A DNA stretch of 64,000 nt from the NCBI RefSeq assembly GCF_009711185.1, contig NZ_WMIF01000002.1, positions 62,001-126,000 on the forward strand, in the 5' to 3' direction. The notes under the pieces were generated by a model, which was not told the origin of the DNA, made no database searches, and worked only from the letters and a program-made list of their open reading frames with translations. Source of the DNA: Paracoccus limosus. Its GTDB lineage: Bacteria; Pseudomonadota; Alphaproteobacteria; Rhodobacterales; Rhodobacteraceae. Made by a program: the position numbers and the translations under genes. Below are positions 7,600 through 16,157 of this stretch, piece by piece; positions within the stretch are counted from its first letter, which is position 1; each line of letters opens with the position of its first letter.

Positions 7600-9237
7600 A
7601 TGCCCAGCCTTGCCGATGCCCTGCCGGGCACCCTGTCCAACCCGCCGCTGGCGGTGGGCCTGAACGGGTTGCATGACTGGAGCACGGCGCAGCCTTTCCT
7701 TGACCATTTCAAGATGGCGCGGCCCTGGTCGGGCACGATCAGCGGCCAGTTCGGCGCGCGGTCCTTTGAGGCGCTGCAGCAGGCGGGGGCCGTGGACGCG
7801 CAGGGCTGGCTGGTCGCCGTGCCCCCCGGCGTGGACTGGGTCAGCACGGTCTTGCTGACCGGGCTGTATCCGGGCGCACGGGATCTGGCCGACCGCTATC
7901 AGATGACCTGGACCGGCACGGCCGAGCTGGAGCTGCTGGGCGGGCGCAACCTGCTGCGCGACGGCAACCGGATCGAATTCGATTACGACCCGGCGCTGGA
8001 CAGGATGATCGAGCTGCGGATCCACGCGCTGACCAGCCCCCTGCGCGACATCCGCGTGGTGCAGCTCGACAATGCGGCGCGGTTGCGGGCGGGCGGGATC
8101 TTTCGCTGCGAATGGCTGGATGCGATCCGCAATTACCGGCTGCTGCGCTTCATGGACTGGATGGCGACCAATGGCTCGGCGCAACGCGGCTGGCAGGGCC
8201 GGCCACGGGTCGATGATGCCTTTTACACATGGCGCGGCGCTCCGGTCGAGGTGATGCTGGCGCTGGTGGCCGAGGTCGGCGCCGATCCGTGGTTCTGCAT
8301 CCCGCACCGGGCCGATGCCGGCTGGATCGAGGGCTTCGCCCGGCAGATCAGCACCAGCCTGCGTCCCGGCCTGACGGCATGGTATGAATATTCGAACGAG
8401 GTCTGGAATTTCGGCTTTGAACAGGCGCGATGGGCCGTCGAGCAGGCGCGGGGGCGCTGGCCCTCGGCCGGGGACGGGTTCATGCAGCTCTATGCCGCCC
8501 GCGCCGTCGAGATGGCGGCGATTCTGGATCGGGTGCATGCCGGTTCGGGCGTCGGTCATGTCAAGGTGATCTCGACCCAAACGCATTGGCTGGGTCTGGA
8601 AGAGGCAGTGCTGAACGCCCCCGAATGGCAGGCCGAAAATCCGCTGCAACCGCCGCCCTATCGCCATTTCGATGCCTATGCCGTCTCGGGCTATTTCGAG
8701 GGCGGGCTGAGCGCGGATGAGAATGTGGCGCGGGTCCGGGCGCTGCTGGCGCAGGGCGGCGAGGCGCAGGCCCGCACCGCGCTGCGCGACCAGCTGCTGA
8801 GCGGCGGCTGGCCCAACAGCGGCCGCACCATCGCCAATCTGCGCGAGACATGGGACCATCACGCCCGCGTCGCCGGTAAACATGGCTTGCGGCTGGTCAT
8901 GTATGAGGGCGGGCCGCATATCGTGCTGCCGGATGAGGTGGCCGAGGATGCTGCGCTGGCCGCGTTTTACGAACGTTTCGCCTATTCCGCCGAGATCGCG
9001 CAGGTGCAGGCGGCGGCGCTGGACGAATGGCGTGCGGCCGGTGGCGAGCAGTTCAACCTCTTTGTCGAATGTGCCGGACCCAGCCGCTATGGCTATTGGG
9101 GATTGCAGCGCCATCTGGGCGATGAAAACCCGCGCTGGGCCGCCGTCGAGGCCTGGAATGCTAGCCACGACGGCCCCGAGGGGCGCGACGGCGCCTTCAT
9201 CGGGCCGGCGGACCTGACCCGATGCGCGCCGGGCTGA
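7600..9237 (+). CDS. Glycoside-hydrolase-like protein (clan GH-A-type motifs), function unknown
   Basis: A 545-residue protein that I cannot assign to a named family. Early sequence LAVGLNGLHDWSTAQPFLDHFK and later motifs resemble TIM-barrel glycosidases of clan GH-A: E267 in WYEYSNEVWNF would be the acid/base and E436 in LVMYEGGPHI the nucleophile, 169 residues apart. There is no signal peptide, and a stop codon upstream in frame (7549-7551) excludes a longer exported form from the usual start codons, so it appears cytoplasmic. The 3' end lies 3 bases from that of hemH with no terminator between. The sugar substrate and the reaction are unknown. Confidence 0.6.
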   Translation: MPSLADALPGTLSNPPLAVGLNGLHDWSTAQPFLDHFKMARPWSGTISGQFGARSFEALQQAGAVDAQGWLVAVPPGVDWVSTVLLTGLYPGARDLADRYQMTWTGTAELELLGGRNLLRDGNRIEFDYDPALDRMIELRIHALTSPLRDIRVVQLDNAARLRAGGIFRCEWLDAIRNYRLLRFMDWMATNGSAQRGWQGRPRVDDAFYTWRGAPVEVMLALVAEVGADPWFCIPHRADAGWIEGFARQISTSLRPGLTAWYEYSNEVWNFGFEQARWAVEQARGRWPSAGDGFMQLYAARAVEMAAILDRVHAGSGVGHVKVISTQTHWLGLEEAVLNAPEWQAENPLQPPPYRHFDAYAVSGYFEGGLSADENVARVRALLAQGGEAQARTALRDQLLSGGWPNSGRTIANLRETWDHHARVAGKHGLRLVMYEGGPHIVLPDEVAEDAALAAFYERFAYSAEIAQVQAAALDEWRAAGGEQFNLFVECAGPSRYGYWGLQRHLGDENPRWAAVEAWNASHDGPEGRDGAFIGPADLTRCAPG

Positions 9238-9240
9238 GCG

Positions 9241-10269
9241 TCAGATCCAGCCGCCCAGATTCTCGGTGATGATCGTGGTCAGCACGTCGATATGGTCGGG
9301 ATCGGCGTTCAGGCAGGGGATATAGGTAAATTCCTTGCCGCCGGCATGCCCAAACGCCTCGCGGATCTCGCCCTGGATTTCCTCGAGCGTTTCGATGCAG
9401 TCCGACGAGAATGCCGGCGAGATCACCGCGATCTCGGTGATGCCCTGCCTTGCCAGCTCGGCGACATGCTCGACCGTATAGGGCTTCAGCCATTCCTCGC
9501 GGCCAAAGACCGACTGGAAGCTGGTGTCGATCACGCCCTCGGGCCAGCCAAGCGCTTCGCGCAGCAGGCGCGAGGTCTTCTGGCACTGGCAATGATAGGG
9601 GTCGCCCTGCATCAGATAGCGTTTCGGCATGCCGTGATAGCTGGCGACCAGCTTGCGCGGCACCCGGCCGTTCAGCGCGCGGGTGACCGAGCCCGCCAGC
9701 GCGGCGATATAGTCGGGCCGGTCGAAATAGGGCGCGACGGTGCGCGCCGCCGGCTGCCAGACCTGTTTCATCAGTGCGCGGAAGAACTGGTCATTGGCCG
9801 TGGCCGAGGTCGCGCCGGCATATTGCGGGTAAAGCGGCAGGAACAGGATGCGGTCGCAGCCGGCCTTGACCATGCGATCCACCACCGCCTCGGTCGAGGG
9901 ATTGCCGTAGCGCATGCAGAACTCGACCATCACTCGATCGCCCCAGAGGCCCGCGGCGCGGTCGCGCAGCGCCGCCACCTGCTCTTTGGTGATGGTCATC
10001 AGCGGGCTTTCATTCGCCTCGGTGTTCCAGATGGTCTTGTAATTCGCCCCCGAGGTGAAGGGCCGCTTGGTCAGGATGATGCCCTGCAGGATCGGCTGCC
10101 ATTTCCAGCTTGGCAGGTCGATCACCCGCTTGTCCGAGAGGAACTCGTTCAGATAGCGGCGCATCGACCAGTAGTCGGTGCCATCGGGCGTGCCCAGATT
10201 GGCGATCAGCACGCCGATGCGGCGCGGCGGGATGGCCGGATGCGCGGAGGGCAGGGTGTCTTGCGTCAT
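9241..10269 (-). CDS. hemH: Ferrochelatase
   Basis: Ferrochelatase inserts ferrous iron into protoporphyrin IX, the last step of haem synthesis. The 342-residue length is normal. The start region IGVLIANLGTPDG, the catalytic His212 in SYHGMPKRY and Glu293 in SDCIETLEEI are all present. Cysteines 227, 229 and 291 might bind a cluster, as proposed for some bacterial ferrochelatases, but this is speculative. The start codon overlaps the stop of the upstream methyltransferase-like gene (ATGA), so the two are translationally coupled. Confidence 0.95.
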   Translation of the reverse strand: MTQDTLPSAHPAIPPRRIGVLIANLGTPDGTDYWSMRRYLNEFLSDKRVIDLPSWKWQPILQGIILTKRPFTSGANYKTIWNTEANESPLMTITKEQVAALRDRAAGLWGDRVMVEFCMRYGNPSTEAVVDRMVKAGCDRILFLPLYPQYAGATSATANDQFFRALMKQVWQPAARTVAPYFDRPDYIAALAGSVTRALNGRVPRKLVASYHGMPKRYLMQGDPYHCQCQKTSRLLREALGWPEGVIDTSFQSVFGREEWLKPYTVEHVAELARQGITEIAVISPAFSSDCIETLEEIQGEIREAFGHAGGKEFTYIPCLNADPDHIDVLTTIITENLGGWI

Positions 10270-11105
10270 TGCGGTTTCCTGAGGCTGGCCAGCGCCTCGG
10301 CCAGCGGCACCTTGGCCGAGCCGGGTTTCAGCGGCTGCTGCTGGCTGGCATCGGGCGCCCAGCCGGTCAGAAAGACCAGCTCATAGGTGGCGCGGATGCG
10401 CTGCGGGTCATGCGGATCGGGGTGGCTTTCGGCATAGATCTGGCCGGCGCGCGCCAGCACGTCGCGCCGGGTCGGGCGGCGCAGGCGCTGGGCCAGCGCA
10501 TTGCCCTCGCCCATGGCGCGCAGATCCTGCGCCAGATGGAACAGGCTGCGATAGCTCGCGGCCTGCGTGATCTGGTCGGCGACCGGCAGCGCCAGTCCGG
10601 CGCGCGGCAAAAGCGCGCCCAGATCGCGGATCTCGCCCATCGGCAGGACGCGCGGCGACAGCCCTCCCGCGACCTCGGCCTCGGCGCGGGTCAGCACCTC
10701 GCGCAGTTCCTGCAGGCTGCGACCGCCGGGCAGGGCGGCGATGAACAGCCCGTCGGGGCGCAGGGCGCGGGCCGATTGCACGATCTGGCCCACCGGATCA
10801 TCGGCCCAATGCAGCGCCATGGCATGGATCACCAGATCATGCGCGCCGGGTTGCAGATCCAGCACGGGCGCATCGGCGGTGATGCGGGCGCCGGGGAATT
10901 CGGCGCACCAGAAATCGGGGTGGCCGGTCACGACGGCGGCGGCGGTAAAGGTCCTGTTAACCTCGGCCAGCCTATCCTGGATCTCGTCGGCGGCGATTCG
11001 ATGCAGGAAATCGACGTGGCCGATACGGCCTGCCCGGGCGCGGTTGCGCAGCAATGCGTCGCGGTCGGTCAGGCTGGAAACGGGGCTTTGACGGGCAGGC
11101 ATCAT
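10266..11105 (-). CDS. Methyltransferase-fold protein, NDUFAF5/BioC-like
   Basis: A 279-residue class-I methyltransferase-like protein. It matches the NDUFAF5-type group in FTAAAVVTG, HDLVIHAMALHWADDPVGQI, RALRPDGLF and the C-terminal PTRRDVLARAGQIYAE. Human NDUFAF5 hydroxylates an arginine in complex I, so a role in respiratory complex assembly is possible. The usual glycine-rich SAM loop is replaced by AAAVVTGHPDF, which argues against an ordinary methyl transfer. It is coupled to hemH by a 4-base overlap, and its start codon overlaps the divergent comF start. Confidence 0.75.
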   Translation of the reverse strand: MMPARQSPVSSLTDRDALLRNRARAGRIGHVDFLHRIAADEIQDRLAEVNRTFTAAAVVTGHPDFWCAEFPGARITADAPVLDLQPGAHDLVIHAMALHWADDPVGQIVQSARALRPDGLFIAALPGGRSLQELREVLTRAEAEVAGGLSPRVLPMGEIRDLGALLPRAGLALPVADQITQAASYRSLFHLAQDLRAMGEGNALAQRLRRPTRRDVLARAGQIYAESHPDPHDPQRIRATYELVFLTGWAPDASQQQPLKPGSAKVPLAEALASLRKPQ

Positions 11106-11868
11106 GGTGGCGCACCATAGGGGGCTTCGCGCCCTGATGAAAGGCGCATTGCGGCTGATCTATCCGCCGCAATGTCTGGGCTGTGGCGAGCCGGTGGGCG
11201 ATGATGGCGGGCTGTGTCCGACCTGCTGGGCCGAGGCGGAATTCATCTCGGGCACGGCCTGTTCGCGCTGCGGCACGCCGCTGCCTGATGAGGGGCTGGG
11301 ACAGGACGATGCCGAGGGCGCGCTGATCTGCGACGACTGTCTGGCGCGCGCCCGGCCATGGGTGCGGGGGCGGGCGGCGCTGGTCTATCGCGGCACCGGG
11401 CGCAAGCTGGTCCTGATGCTGAAACATGGCGACCGGCTGGATCTGGCGCCGGCGCTGGGCGACTGGACGGCGCGAGCGGCGACGCCCCTCGTGCGTCCAG
11501 ATATGGTCGTGGTGCCGGTGCCGGTGCATTTGCGCCGGCTGGCCAAACGCAAATACAATCAGGCGGCGCTGTTGTCGGCGCGGGTGGCGCAGGTGCATGG
11601 GCTGACCCATCTGCCGCAGGCGTTGCGCCGCACCCGGCACACGCCGATGCAGGATCACGGCAGCGTCGCCGACCGCTTTGCCAATGTCGAGGATGCGATC
11701 ACCGTGGCGCCCCGGCAGGCGGCGCGGTTGCAAGGGCGCGCGGTGCTGCTGGTCGATGATGTGATGACCTCGGGCGCGACGCTGGCGGCGGCGGCCAATG
11801 CGCTGCGTGCGGCGGGATCGGGCCCGGTGTCGGTGCTGGTGCTGGCGCGGGCGGTCAAGGATACCTAG
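11104..11868 (+). CDS. comF: ComF-family phosphoribosyltransferase-like protein
   Basis: A 254-residue ComF/GntX-type protein. Two zinc-ribbon cysteine sets are visible (C24, C27, C38, C41 and C53, C56, C76, C79), then a phosphoribosyltransferase domain with the PRPP loop VLLVDDVMTSGAT near residue 216. In competent bacteria ComF acts in DNA uptake; elsewhere its role is unclear. The ATG at 11104 has AGG upstream and overlaps the divergent start codon. A second start at 11137 (MKGALRLIYPP) lies closer to the usual family start and may be the true one. Confidence 0.85.
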   Translation: MVAHHRGLRALMKGALRLIYPPQCLGCGEPVGDDGGLCPTCWAEAEFISGTACSRCGTPLPDEGLGQDDAEGALICDDCLARARPWVRGRAALVYRGTGRKLVLMLKHGDRLDLAPALGDWTARAATPLVRPDMVVVPVPVHLRRLAKRKYNQAALLSARVAQVHGLTHLPQALRRTRHTPMQDHGSVADRFANVEDAITVAPRQAARLQGRAVLLVDDVMTSGATLAAAANALRAAGSGPVSVLVLARAVKDT

Positions 11869-11901
11869 ATAGCAGGAGAGACAGCTGAAAAGGAGCCGCG
11901 C

Positions 11902-12165
11902 ATGGCCAAGGTCGAGATCTATACCACCCCCACCTGCCCCTATTGCATGGCCGCCAAGGCCCTGCTGCGCAAAAAGGGCGTCGCCTATGAGGAAACCGAT
12001 GTCAGCCGCGATCCCGACCTGCGCATGGCGATGACGCAGCGCGCCGGCGGGCGGCGCAGCGTGCCGCAGATCTTTATCGACGGCCAGTCGGTCGGCGGCT
12101 CGGACGACATCCATGCGCTGGACGCGCAGGGCAAGCTGGACGGGCTTCTGGGCCTGCCGGCATGA
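11902..12165 (+). CDS. grxC: Glutaredoxin 3
   Basis: An 87-residue dithiol glutaredoxin with active site CPYC (residues 12-15), the cis-proline motif RSVPQIFI and the glutathione-binding GGSDDIHAL. It reduces disulfides using glutathione in the cytosol. The ribosome-binding site is AAGGAG. Its last bases overlap the start of the nitrilase-family gene (ATGA), suggesting cotranslation of two glutathione-related proteins. Confidence 0.95.
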   Translation: MAKVEIYTTPTCPYCMAAKALLRKKGVAYEETDVSRDPDLRMAMTQRAGGRRSVPQIFIDGQSVGGSDDIHALDAQGKLDGLLGLPA

Positions 12166-13103
12166 GCCTGCCCGGATCGGGGCGCGGGGACGGGCCGGCA
12201 GCGGATCTTGCGGTGCCAGGTTTTGCCGCGCCGGATTTCGGCGCCCCTCTGCGCGCCGGGCTGGTGCAGCTGTCCGTCTCGGACGATCCCCAGGCGAACC
12301 TGCCTGAAACCCGCGCCCTGATCCGCGAGGCGGCCCAGGGGGGAGCATCATTGGTGCTGACCCCCGAGGCGACAAATATCCTGAACGCCGACCGCGACAC
12401 GCAGGAACGGGTCCTGCATCTGGAAGGCGACGATCCGACGCTGGCGGCGCTGCGCGCGGATGCGCAGGCCTTGGGCATCTGGCTGCTGATCGGTTCGCTG
12501 TCGCTGAAGGTCGCCGACAGCTGCGATGGCCGCTTTGCCAACCGCAGTTTCCTGATCGGCCCGGATGGCGAGATCCGCGCCCGCTATGACAAGCTGCACA
12601 TGTTCGACGTGACCGTGTCCGAGACGGAGAGCTATCGCGAATCGGCGGCCTTCCGGCCCGGCGAACGCGCCGTGCTGGGGCAGGGGCCATGGCCCGTCGG
12701 CATGACGGTCTGCTACGACCTGCGCTTTCCGCAGCTTTACCGCGATCTGGCGCGGGCAGGGGCGCGGGTGCTGACCGTGCCCGCCGCCTTCAACGACACC
12801 ACCGGCGCCGCGCATTGGGAGGTGCTGCTGCGCGCCCGCGCCATCGAGACCGGCTGCTATGTTCTGGCCCCGGCGCAATGCGGCCAGCATGAAAACCGGC
12901 TGTGCCCGGACCGCAAGCCCCGCCGCAGCCATGGCCATTCGCTGGCGGTCGATCCATGGGGCCGGGTGCTGGCCGATGGCGGGACGTGCCGTGGCGTCAC
13001 TTTCGTTCAGCTTGACCCGGCGGCAGTAGTCGGGGCACGGTCCCGCATCCCGTCGCTGACCCACGACCGGCCCTATGCCGCTCCCCGAGAAACCGATGCC
13101 TGA
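12162..13103 (+). CDS. Carbon-nitrogen hydrolase, Nit1-like amidase
   Basis: A 313-residue nitrilase-superfamily hydrolase with the full catalytic triad: E69 (LTPEATN), K144 (YDKLHMFDV) and C184 (VCYDLRFP). The DLHMFD-type and DLRFPQLYR motifs place it near Nit1/YafV-like deaminated-glutathione amidases, which fits the coupling to grxC. The core begins near residue 31; the first 28 residues are a Gly/Pro-rich lead, so the true start may be internal, though the overlap with grxC favours this one. Confidence 0.85.
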   Translation: MSLPGSGRGDGPAADLAVPGFAAPDFGAPLRAGLVQLSVSDDPQANLPETRALIREAAQGGASLVLTPEATNILNADRDTQERVLHLEGDDPTLAALRADAQALGIWLLIGSLSLKVADSCDGRFANRSFLIGPDGEIRARYDKLHMFDVTVSETESYRESAAFRPGERAVLGQGPWPVGMTVCYDLRFPQLYRDLARAGARVLTVPAAFNDTTGAAHWEVLLRARAIETGCYVLAPAQCGQHENRLCPDRKPRRSHGHSLAVDPWGRVLADGGTCRGVTFVQLDPAAVVGARSRIPSLTHDRPYAAPRETDA

Positions 13104-13593
13104 CAAAGCCTTGCCCGTGACCGAGCCCACCGGCTCAGAAGCCGCGCCCGATTCGCTGGCGGCCAGCCTGTTTGCCGAGGTGTTCATCGCCGACCAGCTT
13201 GCCCGTGACCTGATCGGCAAGTCGCTGCCCAAGGGTATGCAGATCTCGCATTTCTCGGTGCTGAATCTGCTGGCGCATATGAATGCCGAGCGCACGCCGG
13301 CCGAACTGGCCGAGGCGTTCCATGTCACCCGGGGCGCGATGACCAATACGCTGTCGCGGCTGGAATGGGCGGGGCATGTGCATATCCGCCCCGATTGGGA
13401 CGATGCCCGGCGCAAGTTCGTGGCGATCAGCCCGGCGGGCCGTGCGGCGCGCGACATGGCGCTGGCGGCCTTCATGCCGCGCATCGCCGATGTGGTGCGT
13501 GATGTCGGCCCCGACCGGGTGCGGGCGGCGCTGCCGGTGCTGCGCGTCCTGCGCCGCCAGCTGGACGAGACGCTGCGCCAGCCGCTGCGCTGA
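13075..13593 (+). CDS. MarR-family transcriptional regulator
   Basis: A 172-residue winged-helix regulator. The recognition region reads TPAELAEAFHVTRGAMTNTLSRLEWAGHVHIRPDWDDARRKFVAIS, the standard MarR helix-turn-helix and wing. Such proteins are dimeric repressors released by small ligands. It overlaps the end of the preceding hydrolase gene by 29 bases. An internal ATG at 13096 (MPDKALP) is an alternative start with less overlap. It converges on ubiG with 6 bases between the stop codons. The target is unknown. Confidence 0.85.
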   Translation: MPLPEKPMPDKALPVTEPTGSEAAPDSLAASLFAEVFIADQLARDLIGKSLPKGMQISHFSVLNLLAHMNAERTPAELAEAFHVTRGAMTNTLSRLEWAGHVHIRPDWDDARRKFVAISPAGRAARDMALAAFMPRIADVVRDVGPDRVRAALPVLRVLRRQLDETLRQPLR

Positions 13594-13599
13594 GCCGGA

Positions 13600-14346
13600 T
13601 CAGGCGGTGCGCAGCGCCGTCATGGCATAGTTCACTGACAGGTCGCGATGCGACAGCGACCAGCTCCAGCCCAGCGGGTTGAAGACCATGCCGCAGCGGT
13701 CCACGACCGACAGGCCGGTGGCCTCGGTCATCGTGGCCAGCTCGTCGGGGGTGATGAAGCGGCGCCAGTCATGCGTGCCCTTGGGCAGCCAGCGCATGAT
13801 CCATTCCGCGCCAATGATCGCCGCGCCAAAGCTTTTGGCGGTGCGGTTCAGCGTCGACTGGATCAAGAGCCCGCCGGGTTTGACCAGATCGCGGCAGGTC
13901 GCGATGAACTCGGCCGGATCTGCCACGTGCTCGACGATCTCCAGCGCCATGACCGCGTCATAGCTGTGCCCCTCGGCAGCCAAGGCCTCGGAGGTGGTGG
14001 CGCGATAGTCGATCGCCAGCCCCTGTTCCTCGGCATGAAGGCTGGCGACGGCGATATTGCCGGTTGCAGCATCGGCGCCGGTGACTGTGGCACCCAGCCG
14101 CGCCATGGGTTCAGCCATCAGCCCGCCGCCGCAGCCGATGTCGAGGATCGTCAGCCCCTCGAAGGGCAGGGCGGCATCGCGGTCGCGCCCGAACTGCCCG
14201 GCGATCTGCGCGGTCACATAGTCCAGCCGGGTCGGGTTCAGCATGTGCAGCGGCTTGAACTTGCCCTGCGGATCCCACCATTCTGCGGCCATGGCCTGAA
14301 ACTTGGCCACTTCGGCCGGGTCGATGCTGCTTAGTCTTTCGGTCAT
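13600..14346 (-). CDS. ubiG: Ubiquinone biosynthesis O-methyltransferase
   Basis: UbiG performs both O-methylations in ubiquinone synthesis. The 248-residue protein begins [29 protein letters not shown], a hallmark of the family, and has the SAM loop LDIGCGGGL (68-76). It is divergent from the proline iminopeptidase gene, with about 50 bases between the start codons. Confidence 0.95.
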   Translation of the reverse strand: MTERLSSIDPAEVAKFQAMAAEWWDPQGKFKPLHMLNPTRLDYVTAQIAGQFGRDRDAALPFEGLTILDIGCGGGLMAEPMARLGATVTGADAATGNIAVASLHAEEQGLAIDYRATTSEALAAEGHSYDAVMALEIVEHVADPAEFIATCRDLVKPGGLLIQSTLNRTAKSFGAAIIGAEWIMRWLPKGTHDWRRFITPDELATMTEATGLSVVDRCGMVFNPLGWSWSLSHRDLSVNYAMTALRTA

Positions 14347-14397
14347 CAGGCCGTCCTTCGTATGGCGGGCGCGCGCAGCGCGTTATATAGTCAGGGG

Positions 14398-15405
14398 ATG
14401 GACAGATTGGCAGGGCAAATCGGCGGCACACCGTCGCATGGCAGGCTGCACCCGATGGTCGAGCCTTTCGACCAGCGCCAGCTGGACGTGGGCGATGGCC
14501 ATGTGCTGCATGTCGAGCAAAGCGGCAATCCCGATGGCGTGCCGGTGATCGTGCTGCATGGCGGGCCGGGTGGCGGTTGCAGCCCCTATATGCGGCGCTT
14601 CTTCGATCCGGGGCATTTCCGGGTGGTGCTGTTCGACCAGCGCGGCTGCGGCCGCTCGCGCCCACATGCCGAGGTGGCGGCGAACACCACCCAGCACCTG
14701 ATCGCTGATATCGAGCGCATCCGCCGCGAGCTGGGCCTTGGTCGCGTCATCCTGTTCGGCGGCAGCTGGGGCGCGACCCTGGCCGTGGCCCATGCCGAGG
14801 CGCATCCCGAGGCGGTTTCGGCTTTGGTGCTGCGCGGCGTGTTTCTGGGCCGCAAAAGCGAGCTCGACTGGTTCTATGGCGGGGGTGCGGCGCGGTTCTT
14901 TCCCGACCGCTGGGCCGAATTCCAGTCGGTGATCCCCGAAAGCGAGCGTGGCGACATGATCGCGGCCTATCACCGCCGGCTGTTCAGCGGCGAGCGTGGC
15001 CAGGAAATCCGCCACGCGCTGCCGTGGCTGATCTGGGAAAACGCGCTGGCGGGCCTTGAGATCGCCGGCCCCGGCCATGCCCCGCCCGATTACGCCCGCG
15101 CCTTTGCCCGGCTTGAGAACCATTATTTCGTGCATGGCTGTTTTCTTGAGGACGAGCAGCTTTTGCGCGACCGCCACCGGATCGAGCATATTCCGGCGGT
15201 GGTCGTGCAGGGCCGCTATGACATGGTCTGCCCGCCGCAGACCGCATGGCAGTTGGTCGATGGCTGGAACAAGGCCGAGCTGCGGTTGGTGCCCGCCTCG
15301 GGTCATGCGCTCAGCGAGCCGCGAATCGCCGCCGAGCTGGTGCGGGTGATGGACGGGCTGCGCGATGCCGCCCGCCCGCCGCGCCGGGCCGGCGAGGGTA
15401 TTTGA
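14398..15405 (+). CDS. pip: Proline iminopeptidase
   Basis: A 335-residue alpha/beta hydrolase of peptidase family S33 that removes N-terminal proline. Visible features are the oxyanion region [10 protein letters not shown] (54-63), the nucleophile Ser123 in GGSWGATLA, an acid in [10 protein letters not shown] and the histidine in [10 protein letters not shown] chose the ATG at 14398 because AGGGG precedes it and the family homology follows; 12 further open codons upstream lack support. The frame ends about 18 bases before the rimP promoter. Confidence 0.92.
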   Translation: MDRLAGQIGGTPSHGRLHPMVEPFDQRQLDVGDGHVLHVEQSGNPDGVPVIVLHGGPGGGCSPYMRRFFDPGHFRVVLFDQRGCGRSRPHAEVAANTTQHLIADIERIRRELGLGRVILFGGSWGATLAVAHAEAHPEAVSALVLRGVFLGRKSELDWFYGGGAARFFPDRWAEFQSVIPESERGDMIAAYHRRLFSGERGQEIRHALPWLIWENALAGLEIAGPGHAPPDYARAFARLENHYFVHGCFLEDEQLLRDRHRIEHIPAVVVQGRYDMVCPPQTAWQLVDGWNKAELRLVPASGHALSEPRIAAELVRVMDGLRDAARPPRRAGEGI

Positions 15406-15422
15406 CGCCTCTTCGGTTTTCC

Positions 15423-15451
15423 TTGCAAAAGCCGCGCATCTGGCCTATATG
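15423..15451 (+). promoter_or_regulatory. Promoter of the rimP-nusA-infB operon
   Basis: TTGCAA (15423-15428), 17 bases, TATATG (15446-15451) is a good sigma-70 promoter. Transcription should start near 15458, leaving a leader of roughly 90 bases before rimP. Confidence 0.7.
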
Positions 15452-15457
15452 CAGCTC

Positions 15458-15529
15458 AACAGCGGCGCAGGCGTCCAAAACCTGCCCCACCGGTAAGACG
15501 CACGGGCCGCCCAATCGGCCCGTTTTTTG
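15458..15529 (+). ncRNA. rimP leader (putative transcription attenuator)
   Basis: Between the promoter and the rimP start lies a complete intrinsic terminator: ACGGGCCG (15502-15509) pairs with CGGCCCGT (15516-15523) and runs into six T. A weaker upstream hairpin pairs GCAGG (15467-15471) with CCTGC (15481-15485). The Rfam collection describes a rimP leader in alphaproteobacteria with a terminator in this position, thought to attenuate the operon. The autoregulating factor is unproven; NusA, encoded downstream, is an attractive candidate. The leader could also accumulate as a short RNA of about 70 nucleotides. Confidence 0.75.
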
Positions 15530-15545
15530 TATTTGGGATAGCGAT

Positions 15546-16154
15546 ATGACCGACCTCATCGCCAAGACCGCCATCGACCGGCGCCTGGCCGAGATCATCG
15601 GCCCCGTGATCGAGGATCTCGGGTTCGAACTGGTGCGCATCCGTCTGCAGAGCGGCAAGACCGCGACCCTGCAGATCATGGCGGACCGGCCCGATGGCGG
15701 CATCAATGTCGACGATTGCGCCGATATCTCGACCGCCGTCAGCGCGGTTCTGGATGTCGAGGACCCGATCGAGGACAATTACCACCTTGAGGTCAGCAGC
15801 CCCGGCATCGACCGACCGCTGACCCGGATGAAGGACTTTGACACCTTCGAGGGGTATGAGGTCCGGCTGGAAACCAACCAGCCCATCGACGGCCGCAAGC
15901 GCTTCAAGGGCGTGCTGGCCGGCACCGAGGGCGACGAGGTGCTGCTGAACATCGAGGAAGGCGGCGCGGTCCAGACCATCGGGCTGAATTTCGACTGGCT
16001 CAGCGATGCCAAGCTGGTGCTGACCGATGAACTGATCGCCGAGATGCTGCGGCAAAAGAAAGAAGCGGGCGTGCAGATCGACAACCTCGACGAAAGCGCC
16101 TTTGACGAGATCGAAACGGAGGCGGACGACGACAGCGCCGCCGCGAAGGAGTGA
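15546..16154 (+). CDS. rimP: Ribosome maturation factor RimP
   Basis: A 202-residue RimP, required for maturation of the 30S subunit. The N-terminal domain contains [23 protein letters not shown] and [16 protein letters not shown]; the C-terminal SH3-like domain contains [14 protein letters not shown] and the FKGVLAG stretch. The C-terminus is an acidic tail of about 25 residues rich in D and E. I chose the ATG at 15546, directly after the leader terminator. The nusA start follows 3 bases after the stop codon. Confidence 0.95.
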   Translation: MTDLIAKTAIDRRLAEIIGPVIEDLGFELVRIRLQSGKTATLQIMADRPDGGINVDDCADISTAVSAVLDVEDPIEDNYHLEVSSPGIDRPLTRMKDFDTFEGYEVRLETNQPIDGRKRFKGVLAGTEGDEVLLNIEEGGAVQTIGLNFDWLSDAKLVLTDELIAEMLRQKKEAGVQIDNLDESAFDEIETEADDDSAAAKE

Positions 16155-16157
16155 GCC

